64,000 nucleotides of DNA, taken from Puffinus mauretanicus. Taxonomy: Eukaryota > Chordata > Aves > Procellariiformes > Procellariidae. Under the pieces are notes generated by a model. The model ran no database searches and was not told the DNA's origin. It saw only the letters and a list, made by a program, of their open reading frames with translations. The DNA is taken from contig JAJKFH010000553.1 of assembly GCA_023333565.1 (NCBI GenBank), positions 806,001-870,000 on the forward strand, written 5' to 3'. Shown here piece by piece: positions 51,301 through 63,160 of this stretch. A program made the translations under genes and the position numbers. Each line of letters opens with the position of its first letter. The stretch's first letter is position 1.

Positions 51301-54300
51301 TGTTGTGACGTTTTCAGAGTAGTTTGGGGGGTTCGTTTCAGAAGGTGGCTTCAAAATGAAATTCATTTTTTCAACATCAAAATAATTTGAAAAATTTGAC
51401 AGGCTGAGCTTTGTTACAGTAGATTTTTTAAAAACTTTTTCATTCCTTTCATGGAATGCATAAAAACGTGAAAGTTTTAATTTCTGCCATTTTTGAAGAA
51501 ATGGAAAATCAGCCTCCCCCACCCCCTTGCCCTGATCTGGAGGTAACTGCATCAGAAAACATTTCTTGTTTAAAACTTGTTAGCTCTCCTCTACTACTAA
51601 AGATGTTTTCCTCCCTATGTCTCACACCATAGACTATACCATTTATGTGAACAAATTAATCTCTGGAGCTTCCAAGATGCAAAAAAATATTTGAGAACCA
51701 AAGAGACTAAGGAAGAGATTTTGCTACCTAAAACCAGGTAAGTGTACGATGTTGTTTGTAAGAATGCCAAGGTCAAAAAGATTGCATCTTCAGGGATCAA
51801 AATACCGCTGAAATCTACCTGTGACTTGCACAAAAATCTATAGTAAGGCTGAAAGCTGGCACCAGATCTTTCTAAGTGCACAGTTTTAACCAACCATGCC
51901 TTAATCTTCCTTTGCTCATATGCATCAATAACCTTCAGGCTACAGATAAAACCAAGACGACACTTCTATCTAATCAGAGGCACTAAGGGAAATCACACCA
52001 ACTCCAGTCTGATGGGGAGCAATCTGCTTTACAGAAGTGCCGCAGTCCCTGGCTTCCCTGGTTCCTTATTGCAACAACAGCAGGTGGTTTGAGAGGTCCC
52101 TTTCACCCCTAGAAGGGGTCGGCCGCGAAGCTTACAGTAAGGATCAAGGGGCCACATTCACCTCTTGTTTTCACTGCTATTCAGGGAGAAGTGGGAGCTC
52201 TGCATCTGCAGAGAGCTAGCTCCTTGTGGGACTTGCGCAGGCCCGGTGCTCCACATGCATGTATCTTGCTCTTTTCTAACCACAGCTGTTCGTCCTGTTC
52301 ACTCCCCCCAATATGACTGCATATATATTGATTAGGCTTCAAAACAAGGTATTAAAAAGATCCTCAGTGTCTGCTCATTGCAGCTGCCTAAAATATTTCA
52401 CCCATACAATTTGCACAGGTGGGTTAATTTTAAGCATGCCAACCAGCAGTTGAGTAAGGAGACCAAAGAACAAAACACAGGATGTCTGGTTTCTCTTTCA
52501 CAAGGCTTCAAATACCCAGTTACTTGGCACAAACTGTAAAAAGCATTTTATGATGCAGATAAATATTTGCAATATAAAATCACAGCTTGAATCCTTAACT
52601 TGCTTTATCGCCAAAGCTGAGACAATTCAATGTTTAGTAAAATCTGCTTAAGTCCAGTCACCTTTCCGAGGTTAGCACGCTGTATGCTCTAGATGGTCCA
52701 CATTAGGTCATGCTAAATTGACAGCTCTGAAGCATGGAGACATTAATTTGTCCCAAGAACAGACACATTGATACAACCTAAGCCCATCCTGCCCCTGCCT
52801 CTGAGCATCAACCTGTTTGCACAAGGCCTACTATGTGTTAAGTGAGAGTTGTCGGCCAGAGCTAAGTCCTGACTGTCTGTGTGCAGACTAGGCAAAGTCT
52901 AGTGGGGCATAACATTTTTATGGAGGGGGCATTAAAAGAAGGCTTCTGGAGAAGGAGGCTGTAAAACAATAAAAAAAACCAACCCATAAAGTTTCAGTAT
53001 TTTTGATACAACAGCAATTTTTAAAAATGATTGACTGGTCGTAAAGTGCAAAGAAATTAATGTATGGTTTTAAGTAAGAAATACAGGGTAGGTAATACTG
53101 CCCCATAAACGCTTCGTTTGGGCACAGAGAAACTATTAATTTTCATGATTCTTCATACCACAAGACAGAAAAGTAATCGTTCAAGTCATGTATGATGAAA
53201 TCTAATGTTGTGGTATAATTTCTTCTCATCGATCGGGTCCTAGCCTATCTGGGATGATTTATAGCAATAACTAGGGACAGGAACTTACTGCAGTATTGCA
53301 AGGGCCAGTTAAGTTTATGTGCTGTACTGATGTTCAGAGTTAATAGATTCTAAATTATAGCCTATGTAGTACTCCTACAGATGCAAGCTTACCTTGAGGG
53401 TCTGAACAGAAGAGGGAGGTGGTGGAGCAGCAGCTAGTACAGCTGGCAGTCACCTCACCAGTTGCATTTGGATCACTTGGATATGACTAGTTGTCAGCGG
53501 GAAAACAGAACAATCAAACCAACTTCTGATCATAGCAAAAAAGGACCAGAACTCAAGGGTGTAAATCAGCACTGCATAGTTAAAAGTCAATGGAGTTACA
53601 CTAGTGAGGGTCTGGATCAGAAATTTGAAGGTAAAGAGGTTAACATTCCTTTCCTTTAATACAGAGATGAAATACAGAACCAGTGCTCTAGTGTCCAGAG
53701 CAGTTGAACAGTCTTCAGAGAAACCAAGTTCCTGTAAGCAGACCCGAAATATGGCATTGAAATTACAACCACTGCTTTCACCATCATTCACACTGTTATC
53801 GCGCTCCGTGCCCCCATGGAGACAGTTCTAGAGTCAAACAGGGTCTTGCTTCTGCTTTCTGCTTTTGGTTCAGTAATGGAGGGCAATAAGCATCTATAGA
53901 GAGACAGAGGCTCCTGTAGGGAAGCTGGAGAGAAGAGAATGACTCCTGGTTCTGTTCTTGAGCATCAACAGGCTGGAGTTAACCTAAAAATGATACAGTC
54001 AGAACAGTGCAGCCTGCAATGGTACATTTGCATTTCCATGGGAATCTCCTCTCCCCAAAACCAACACAGAACCCAGGGGATGACACCCCAGGGCCAACAG
54101 ACATTACAACAAGGCAGCGTTATTGTCGATGCTCACTTCTGGTATATCACCTGCAATTACAGGAGCTCGAGAGCAGCCTGTGATTCATTGTGCAGAAGTT
54201 TGCAACATGGTGCAACCAAAATTAAATAGCAGTTCATATTTTTTACTTGCAATTTTATTGAGTTTTAGCCATGCTGAATGCATAATTCCTTCTATGCAAC

Positions 54301-55305
54301 AGAAGCAAGAAGCTGCTTGTTTGTTTAAGGATTAGGCATGGAAGTTTTGTTTTTCCAAATGCTTTGTTGAATTTTGAAAAGAAACAAGCAATTAAATCAC
54401 AGCAAAAGAGAATTGTAGCAAATGAACACTTGTGCTCTGAATAGAAGGAAATAAGGCTTCACTTCATGCACCAGAGTCAAGAGCTATGCTTTTTAAGGAG
54501 TTCCAGTAGCTCTGCCTGCCATAATTCTTGGATTCCTGTGTTAGAGGATTTTTTCTTCCTAACTTAGGCACTCAACTGAGTTTGCTTTAGCCTCGCCAGA
54601 AGGAGATTTTTCTCTGGAGGCGTCTTTCGTCTTTCTCTCCACTGACAAGAGAGGGAAATTCAAGTAACCACATTCTTAATGAAGGCACTGAGGTCACAGC
54701 TCTGGCATCTGTACATTACTCGATCCAGATCAGTCATGGGTTTGTATTGCTGTCAAATTATGAGATCAGTCTAGAGCTAGGCTAACTGTATTGCTTTTAT
54801 ATCAGTCAGGACCAACAGACACAGACATAGTACAAGTCATATCAATGGAGAAATGCCAAAGGTGTCACAAGTCGTGCCTTAGACTGCAGTAAACGATGGC
54901 ACAAGATGCAGAGCGCAGGTGAGAGGGGCTATTTGGAGCTAGCTGGCTTCTGCACCTTGTGCATTCACCCATGTGTGAACACAAATTTTGTATATCCTTG
55001 GGCTTCAGGATGTGCTCCAAGATACTTCAGGAACTTGAAAACAGCAGTTGTGTTGTTCAGGCACTGCAAGACTAAGCTGAAATCTGGCAAGTATTCCTAT
55101 TCCCTTCAGGTCCTTTTTGATGGCATCCAGGGAGGATCTGCTGTTGCTGGACTCCCCCCCTCCCCTCAACACAAACCTTTGACACATTGCAACAGGTCTC
55201 AGGTATACACTTGAGCACCGAGGAAGAGAATATCTGGGAAAGCATTTGGCTATTGCTGAGGAAGTTGTGGTTTGATCCATAGATCTGCTGCAGACTCCTT
55301 TCAAG
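48357..55305. other. Gene-free stretch, no supported exons
   Basis: I see no supported gene or mobile element. A strong splice-acceptor-like pyrimidine tract ending in TTTCAG occurs at about 48580-48616, but the sequence after it hits stops quickly and offers no clear donor. Short frames elsewhere have no recognisable domains. Confidence 0.5.
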
Positions 55306-55400
55306 ACCTGTTACTTAAAAATCTCTGTGCCTCTATAATTTCATTTATAAAGTGAGGATCATGCTCTTTCCTCTGTCGGTCCTACGTGTTGAGAGTGCAG
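55306..55400 (+). repeat. MIR-like ancient SINE relic
   Basis: 'acctgttacttaaaaatctc' then 'tgtgcctctataatttcatt', 'tataaagtgaggatcatg' and 'tcctctgtcggtcc' follows the MIR 3' half (AAGTTACTTAACCTCTCTGTGCCTCAGTTTCCTCATCTGTAAAATGAGGATAAT...) in order and spacing. It is a clear but diverged match. Confidence 0.6.
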
Positions 55401-57047
55401 GAACTATCTAGCTTCATGCATACACACAGCCTGCAGTACAAAGGGCCCTCACTTTTCTTTTTACCGTTAGGAAATATGGAAGATGTGTCTAATGGGCTAT
55501 GATTCCCGCCTAGTACCAGTGCTTTTCCCAAAGCCATAAGTTCAATAGAGAAAAAGGAAAGGCCTGTGTTTTCTTATTCTTCCAGTTTTTCTGCCCCATT
55601 TTCTCGGTCTCTGTCCCCATTTTTGGTATAGCTGTTATCTTTATATCTCCTTTGATGCCAAAACCAGGATTTCAATTACTTTTATTTTGCTTTCTCTCTG
55701 TTTTGCTACCTGTTGCTATGGAAATCAGTAGTACACAACCATTCAGTTACCTGATCCGAATGATTTTTTGAAACAAAAAAGAATACTTTTTTCACTAGTT
55801 GCCTGGTCACAGCCCCTGCCTGTTCTAGTCTGGGCATATGCATACATTATTTTCAGAAGAGTGGCATTGAGGAAGCTGTCAAGAAAGGAGTGATTACGTC
55901 TGGCCAATAGTCCAAAATGTGACCCTCCAGCCACATGCATTCAGGGCAATTTGGATCCCAGCAATTTGGTGGCACTTTATAATAATCCTTCCTCAGGATT
56001 AATAGTTACTGCTGAACAATTTTTACCCTTAATGTCACCATTTTGCAAAATGCCATTTCCCTTTCTCTTCCACACACAGCCCACATGTACCCAAACAACC
56101 CCCTTACAGCCGTCATCTGTCAGACATACGATCAGCCTGACAGTGTGCACATACGCATACCTTCCAAAAGGGTATATGTTTGCATTAGTATTTCTCACAG
56201 CACTGAGTCAATCTAACGTGCTACAGAATCAGAATGGCAGCATTTCGCACAGAATAAAATGCAAGAGAGAATGGCATCTTTCAAGGCAACAAATGAGGAC
56301 TGAGAAAGCTCAACAATAGCACCTGCATACGGAAGTATCTCTGCTCTGCATCCTGGCTAGGCATCAGTGCTTAATCTCTGCATTTTTTCTAGTATACAGC
56401 ATGAATCAATGTTCTCTAGCCATGATCAGCAAAGGGAAGGATAAAGGTCTACACTGATTCCTGTTTTTCTTTCTTCTCCAACTTTTGTCTCTTTTTTTTC
56501 ACCCCCCAGAGCCTTCTCCCTGCAGGCTCTGCTGGTTCCACAGTCCAACTCTTCTTGCTTTGCAACAGCTCTGTCATCAGCAATAATGAAAACACATGCT
56601 TTCTTCCCTCTACTCAGTGGCCCATCAGCAGAAGTCGGTGAGATCTCCAGGAAAGCCAACTGGCAGGACAACTGCAGGCTCTGCTACCGTAGTTATACAG
56701 GCATCACGCAAGAAGATTAGGTACCCAATTCTGGAATGGGGCATCAGTCTGCCCTTTCTCACTCTGAAGGTATCATCCCTTGCTACAGGGCCTACCCACT
56801 CACAATGCAAACCAGCTGATGAACCTGGGAACTGCTGTGTTTCTGACTCTCTTTTGTCCTGTGAAGATACAAAGGAGTTAACCTTTGCAGGAGGCAAAGA
56901 TTATTGCTTCCTGGTGGCTCTGTCAGTGAAGCAATGCAGCATTTACAGTTCCTGGCTGTAGTTAGACCTCTGAAAGATACGGCTGCTGCTCAAAGATCAC
57001 AGGTAGCACTCATCCATCACCTGGAGATACAGTAAAGAGAGACAGGC
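55401..57047. other. No supported gene; downstream of candidate poly(A) site
   Basis: Plus and minus frames overlap at 56426-56961, but neither has recognisable domains or good splice signals. An X-box-like string, GTTGCTATGGAAAT, occurs at 55712-55725. If the minus-strand transcript at 57066-57754 is real, this stretch is its 3' flank. Confidence 0.5.
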
Positions 57048-57065
57048 CAATCTGTAGTAAGCAAG

Positions 57066-57071
57066 TTTATT
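57066..57071 (-). terminator. Poly(A) signal of candidate minus-strand transcript
   Basis: On the minus strand the sequence reads AATAAA. It is followed after about 14-18 bases by a CAGA cleavage-like site (about 57048-57052) and then the U/GU-rich TTGGCCTGTCTCTCTTTACT. It lies 270 bases past the stop codon of the candidate terminal exon, a normal 3' UTR length. Confidence 0.4.
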
Positions 57072-57340
57072 TCATCTCTTCTGACATCTATAGATTAGAT
57101 AGCTGCCAAGAAGATACAATAAGGTGCTTCACCAGTAGTTACTTTCTGAACTCCTCAGGAATCGCTGATGAGATGAGCGCATGCTGAAGCTGTTCCTGGT
57201 CCCCGTCCAGTGGCCACATCCCCACTAATGAAGGAGCAACGCTGAGCCTTTACTGTGTGTTGGACTTGGGTTAATACACCAGGATTTCTGGCTCGCTAGC
57301 AAGAAACAGAGGACACAGAAAACCGCTTCGTGCCGAGGCT

Positions 57341-57496
57341 TCAGGCAGGAGACGTGCCCTCCCTTCCCCCATCGTCATCTGTTCCCGAGTTGTTGGAGGC
57401 AGCCACTGATGTGGATGAATGAGCCAGATTCAGTGTGGTGAGAGAAGCATCTGCCTGACTCAGGCCACCAAACAGCATCTGCCACTGGTGGTGTTT
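57341..57496 (-). CDS. Candidate terminal coding exon, unknown protein
   Basis: I do not recognise this protein. On the minus strand an acceptor with a pyrimidine-rich tract (TCCTTTCTTTGATGTCACTCAG) precedes position 57496. The exon then encodes 51 residues, starting KHHQWQMLFGGLSQ and ending in an acidic, serine-rich, probably disordered tail (NNSGTDDDGGREGTSPA) before TGA (57343-57341). A 3' UTR and AATAAA follow. Its phase (0) agrees with the candidate upstream exon at 57671-57754 across a 174-bp intron with GT-AG ends. An alternative acceptor ending at 57525 would put the joined frame into an early stop. No domain is visible. Chance combination of splice-like signals remains a real possibility. 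Confidence 0.35.
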   Translation of the reverse strand, partial: KHHQWQMLFGGLSQADASLTTLNLAHSSTSVAASNNSGTDDDGGREGTSPA

Positions 57497-57670
57497 CTGA
57501 GTGACATCAAAGAAAGGACAGGACCTGAGGGGTGAAGGTTTCATCTTTGAACGTGAGGATTGTCTTACTTACCCCACCCCAGCAGCAGTGCTTTACAGAC
57601 ACAACTATAAACAGTTACATGCAGCTGGCATGTCTGCCTAGAGGGTAAATGGTTGTTTTTCCCCACTCAC

Positions 57671-57754
57671 TCTCCAAAGGTAGCGAAAGAGCTGCTTTAT
57701 CTGCAGATCTGTGTCAGCACAGGCAGTAGGAGCTCTCAGCCAGCCCTGGCAGAC
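57671..57754 (-). CDS. Candidate internal coding exon, unknown protein
   Basis: This 84-bp block (28 codons, phase 0 at both ends) is bounded on the minus strand by an acceptor, CTGATTTTTGCAG, and a near-consensus donor, AGA|GTGAGT. It is open throughout. Part of the translation reads DTDLQIKQLFRYLWR, amphipathic and helix-like; the N-terminal part is Cys/Trp-containing. It splices in frame to the candidate terminal exon at 57496. I found no convincing further exon up to 64000, so the rest of the gene would lie in undetected exons or beyond the window. I do not recognise the family. Confidence 0.33.
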
Positions 57755-58669
57755 CTGCAAAAATCAGGTCACCCGCCATGCTCACACCTTTGGGTGAGCG
57801 GCCTTCCTAGGCCTGGGAAATAAGAAATTCAGGGGTTTCCCTCAACAATAATTTTTCCATAGCCTCAAAGAGCTGATTAGGCTGTGCTGTCCATGTGGGG
57901 CACAGAAGGGAAGGGAAGTAGATGGAAAAAAACCACAACCCTTTCTTCCAGAGGCACTGTGTAAAATATCTCCCTGGGATTTCCCACCGCTAGGGAGTGA
58001 CCCACTTTGATTATCCTGGCCTTGATTATCTCCTAAGCTTCCTTTTACATTAGAGCAGTGTAAAGAGGCCAGGAAAAGATCTGGACATGATCTTCTTAAG
58101 GTGCAATTCTTCATGGGATGCCTTGGCACAACATCCCAGGAAAGATGGAAAAGAGAGCCAGCCAGCATCAGCCAGCATCTCAGTGGCTCACAAACAGCAT
58201 GCTATCAACTGCTTGAGGGGGCACAAATCCATTTTTGTCTTTTTTTTTTGGCCCTGAGAAAAGAAAGGAGAAAAAAAAATGCAATTTACCGCGTGTCTGC
58301 ATCACTTCAAGCAAACCAGTCCATCCAGGCACACAGTAACTTCACTCGCAGTTTCAGGCTCAGAGCCAGACATTTCTATCCAGGCCATCAATAAGTTTTG
58401 GACGGGGAGCCACAGCGGACAACAGAGTCTTATAGCTATTGTAGGCTTCGTCATAAGGTTTCAGTATTAAGCCTTCTCATTACCTCATCCCCTGCCAGAA
58501 AAATAGTTTCCTTGCATGGTGTCTGATTACTCAAGTGACAAAACCTCAAAGGTAGTTCAGAGATAACAGGATTCAGTGCAGGCCAGCACCTTTAAAGAGA
58601 CTTTCCATCCTGTGTCAAGCTCCGTCAAAATTAATTGGGCCTGAGGGGTCAATTTTTTGTAAACACATT
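57755..58669. other. No further exon recognised upstream of the candidate gene
   Basis: This would be intron of the candidate minus-strand transcript. I looked for acceptor/donor pairs enclosing open frames on the minus strand and found none I trust. The 108-codon minus frame at 57842-58168 has poor flanking splice signals. A short tandem duplication (GCCAGCATC units) sits at 58161-58180. Confidence 0.4.
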
Positions 58670-58770
58670 TAGGTACAGTTAGATATCTAATTCCCGGAGT
58701 TGCCTGTGAAGAATTCATCTAAGGCTTATCTGAATCCTTAGGTACTTAAATACTTTTAAATGACCATTCC
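58670..58770. repeat. Possible ancient amniote repeat relic
   Basis: 'aggtacagttagatatctaa' 'ttcccggagttgcc' ... 'cttaggtacttaaatacttt' recalls an old reptile/bird repeat with '...ttaggcacctaaatacctttgaggatctgggcc'. The similarity is weak and could be chance. Confidence 0.3.
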
Positions 58771-61700
58771 AAAATCTTGAATTCTGCAGTCAGACAGAAC
58801 ACTTGAGCTGTCATTTACAAATCCTGTTTTTTCCTAATAATGGGATTACTGGAGGAGTTTTGCAGTAGCTTTGAGAAAAGTCAGTCTTTCATATCTGTAC
58901 TTTCACCTCTTAAATTGGAGGAGGGATGTACAAAAAAAAAAATCCATCTCATTAAAATAAACAAAGCCTATCTGTGTGAAGAAACTGAATCAATTTTCAT
59001 TACCATCCTGTACACAAACCAAATATGATAAAGGAATTCATACAGTTCAGTCACATTCAAGTGACATTTATTAGTTTGCTGTTCTGTGGATTGCACACAA
59101 TTTCAAGGGCTGTATTTGCTTCGTTATGGTTTAATGGCAATTTTAGGTAACCTTGTTCCTTGTGTCGTTGCTTTATGTCTAAAATATTTGCAATACCTGC
59201 TGGTAACATCATCTGATAGATGCCTAGAAACATTGCTTAATTCTGTTAAGACATATGGTGGCATTAAACAGCAGCAGAGTTCACCAGGAAAAGGAAATTA
59301 GATTGCAGTTTGCAAAGGGAGTTGCAGAATGGCTTACTGGGTGAGGAACCCTTTGCAGGGAAATGTGGCTAGACTAGCTTTCCTGAGGGCTGCTGAAGGT
59401 CTAGGCTGAGATTATGGGTACAAGAACCAGCGCCATAAGCTGCTCAGAAAAGTATGATGTACTGTGCCAGAGAGAGGCGGAGCAGTCTGGGAATGAAAGA
59501 GGAATTAATACAAGGAAAGCTGTGAGGGTTTCCCCAGGCCGAAAGATGGGTTCCCAAGGAAACTCCATCACATGACCATGTGACAAATCTCCGGGGATAT
59601 ACGTGGCATATGCAGTCTGATGTCTTCACTGCAAGTCTGGAACATGTGGCCAGCAATTGCTCGTGCTGCCCCAGCACAGCAGGAACTGTCATTAGCGGGC
59701 ACTTCCCAAAGCTGTTTTTCTGACAAGCTCAATTCCCTGACCCCTTCTGTGAGAAAGCTTCACAGATCAAGGAGGCAGTGTGCCTCCCTCTTCAATGCCA
59801 GAAGGATTCACGTGGGGGAGAAACAAGCAAACTGCGTGCCAAAGAGAGAGGAGAGAGCACGGAAATTCTTTTGAATCTGTGTTTTTGCAAGTGGAGGGAG
59901 AGGCTCTCTCTGCTCCACTTCTGTGGAGTTGCACGCTGCCAGACTCAGGCCAGCTTCTGAAACTCTGCCAGTTAGCAAAAAATAATTTTAAGCCTCTTGT
60001 AAAACTCTTCTCTGAAAGAGAAAGAAATGTTTTACTTTCTCCTGTCAAATTGTAACCATATCTCGGGAGAGAAATAAATGTGTTTTGGCACACAAAGAGG
60101 TCAGGCTGCATTTTGATGGCGCTGTTCACACTTTGTCCCTGAAACAGACTGAGCATTTGGAAGAGCAACACAATTTATTACTGAATGAGAGGATGTGAAG
60201 AACATTTGGGTTTAACCTCTCCACCAACAGACATTTTAAAATACTCCTGGCAAGCTGTTCCTTTCTGATAGCAAAATACTATCAGAAGTTGGTTGTACAT
60301 TGCTCTTCCCAAGATCTAGTTGCTGTAGTAGGTCAGAGCAAAGATCAGGCCAGGCTGGGGTCCCTTGATAGGAGACAATAGCTGATGTTTCAGGTAACAT
60401 GTCCCACAGTACAATTATGCATACTGCGAAAATCATCACTCACCCCCTGCCTGATGAGATGGCATGGGGAACTGCAGTACACTCTTTTCTGGCCCTGGCA
60501 TGAACCCCTGCCAGCTGTGTGCAGGCAATTTAGTGATGCATGTAGGAAGCTCCTGTGCCCAGACCAGTGCTCTGAAAACAGGCCTCTCTCCTCATCCCCT
60601 CCCCAACCTCCCCCTCCATGCCATCCATATTACTGAAAACAGAGATTTTTGTCCTTACATGGATGCAGGGGTGGGTGGAGCCTGGTGGGGGCCCTGCTCA
60701 GCATCCTGCCCTGCTCAGCATGGGAGCACTTGCACCGTGTTCCACAAAGCTAATATACTCCACATGGCACCATGCCTTTGGCTTTGCTCCATTGAGCTAG
60801 TGCCTGAAAGGAAAAAAAGTGGAGGGAGTGATCAGAGAAAGTGAGCAGAAGTCTCCTGCTCTCTTTTCTTTTGTTTATTATCACCTTCCTTTAACACACC
60901 CAGGCTGTCCTCAGGAAACCTGTCTTCTCCTCCACCACCCCGCACAGTTTGGGGAGCAAACAGGGCATCAGCTTGATCTCCAAAAGCAAGGAAAAACCTG
61001 CAACACCTGCTTGCTGAATAAAAGCTTGGCATTTTCAGGCATTGCTGAGGGCAAGGTGGGTGCCTGCTCACTCTCTTCTGCCCTGGCATTTTTAGGTGCA
61101 TGTATTTCTAACGTCATTGGGCTATAAAAAGAAGCGTGTGCATCACCCCATGGCTACCTAGGAGTGAATAAGTGATCAGATTGGAAGTGTCATCCAAGAC
61201 AGGCTTATACAGCCAGACGTCACTGCTGCTTCAACACCACCACAGATCCCACAGTATTGAAGAGGGTGACATATCTGCTGTTTGCAGATGGGTAGGAGGC
61301 ATTTCCAGGCTGCTTTAGCATGTGAGTGGCAATAATCCTACAGCCTCCCTGAGCCAGACAACGTTGGTGGTTTCTGCCAACATCATGCCTTTGGGAACTC
61401 ACCCACGGCCTGCCTCCAGAAGGAGAGGGACTAGAGAAGGTCAGTGGGCATTTCTTTGTCCAGTATGGTATCTGGGGGCAGTAAGACCAAAACACAGGTA
61501 GCTCAAGGAGTGCATTATGTGAGCTGTGTCTCTATTAAACAGAGTTTCATGTCCTTTGGGACCACTTAGGGCTCTCTTATGCATCCCACTGCCATCCTGG
61601 CATGAATCTTCAAAGCCCAGTTCTAGAAGGCACAATGTGAATTTCAGCTAAAGACATGGAAATAAGCCTCTTGCACCATATTGCTTTGAGGTCTTTCTCC

Positions 61701-62254
61701 CACAGCAATCTTTCAGAGAAACTAGAAGGTGGACCTAGGATTTAATCTGAAAAAGATAGAGTACGAACCTACAGATCACCTTTATAGAGCTCAGCAGGTG
61801 GGACATCAGCACGTTACTTTCTCTGTAGCAAGCTGAGTTGTGTTTTATTCACTTTCTCTGCAGAAGAGATGCTAGCCCCCCTCTCTCTCCCTCCAGCTCA
61901 TTTTTCTCAGTAATGCACTGTAACCCATGACCCCTCGGATAAAAGATGAGAATACTAATTGCTTGGAAACACTCCACAGAAAGTGGACATTAAGTGGACT
62001 AATGCTGAACAACAATGGAAGTTACAACATGGCAATCATCAGAATCCATCACAACTAATGAGATTAGAGCAGAGACCACAAGAATTCATAATGATCTATT
62101 CTGTGCCCGAGAGTTTTGTCAGTGCATCTGAGCCATGCTTTGCTCTTCTCTTGCCCTCCACTTGCACACTTTGAAGAGTACAGACAAGGGAGGACCCCAG
62201 GAGCTTTTCATCCTACTCTGTACCTCTCTTACACAGCCCTTGTTTCTAATTGTA
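58771..62254. other. Gene-free stretch, no supported exons
   Basis: Several overlapping frames (the longest is 134 codons on the minus strand at 59767-60171, with shadows on the plus strand) are compositionally unremarkable and lack domain motifs. The minus frame near 60236-60439 looks somewhat protein-like, but I cannot tie it to splice sites. No RNA gene or recent transposon is seen. Confidence 0.45.
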
Positions 62255-62450
62255 TGCAGACACAACAGCAATGGCAATGACTTCATAGCGAACGCCCCTA
62301 ATGAATAAATCATCCTAATTTCAAGGCAAAGTTAGCACAACCATCCACCGTGTCATTTCCATGAATCACAGTGATAAAGGGCCGTGCTTGTTGAGACACT
62401 GCTTATGCAAATGCAATACAGCACTAATGAATGTAAGCAAAGTCCTACAG
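62255..62450. promoter_or_regulatory. Candidate noncoding element with octamer site
   Basis: This unique, motif-dense sequence includes CCTAATGAATAAATCATCCTAATTT (described in two parts: CCTAATGAATAAATCATCC at 62297-62315, then TAATTT) and a perfect POU octamer ATGCAAAT (62405-62412) within TTATGCAAATGCAATA. It also has CTAATGAATG. There is no reading frame or repeat. Enhancer identity is inference. Confidence 0.28.
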
Positions 62451-63060
62451 TGCCAGGACAAGGCAGGCTTGTGCCAAAACTCCTAGGAAGTGGCTGTTGC
62501 TTTGTTCAAAAGAGTAAGTGATGGGCTGGTGCAGGGAGGCTCTCAGGAGCCTGGGACTGTACTATTCAGTTGTTTCAGATCTGAGGTTATGGTCTTATTG
62601 TTTAGGGACATACTTTCATACAAAATATTTCTGATTTATAAGCAACAAGGCCTTTTTCTGAGTTCCTCGAAGTTTTCAACCAGGATGATCCAAAGATCAT
62701 CTCCTTTGTGATGAGATAGCAGCATATTGGGAGCATAGTGTAAGGTGCTGGAAAGGACCCACAAAACTTTGGATTTCCTTCATTATTCTCCAAAGCCTAA
62801 TCTAATTTAACACCTCACAAAGCAGGGCTTTGCTGAGGAGGTATCTCTGTTTTCAAGCAGATCTCATTGTTATTGTGTCTGTGCTGATATCCAATACCGT
62901 GATGTTATTGTTCATATTTTTTAGAAGCCTGTAAAAAAAGTCTAGAGCCAAACAAGGGTTAGTCTGTGGCGCTAGATGATTTATGGGTAAAGTGTGAGAA
63001 AAGGCCCTGCCACAAGCAGCCAGAAGGGCAAAATAGCTGGGTGAGGGGTAGGATAGCAGA

Positions 63061-63160
63061 GAAAGGCAGAATGATTTCCTCAAGGTCACACAAGTCACAG
63101 CACAAAGCTGGAAATAGGCTTGATGACTCACAGGGAAGTGCAGTATACTGTCCTGCTGAT
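63061..63160 (-). repeat. MIR-like ancient SINE relic
   Basis: 'tttcctcaaggtcacacaag' (63075-63094) followed by 'cacaaagctggaaataggct' and 'gactcacagggaagtgcagt' 'atactgtcctgctgatgc' follows the reverse complement of the MIR core (TTGCCCAAGGTCACACAGC...GAGCTGGGATTAGAACC...TGACTCCCAGTCCAGTGC...). This is the best of the MIR-type matches in the window. Confidence 0.65.

Noticed and set aside
58101..58400. Overlapping plus-strand frames near 58101-58470
   Set aside because: Purine-rich low-complexity start, no splice context and no domain.
59767..60171. 134-codon minus-strand frame upstream of the candidate minus-strand gene
   Set aside because: I tested it as a further exon of the candidate at 57341-57754, but flanking acceptor and donor signals are poor and the composition is random.
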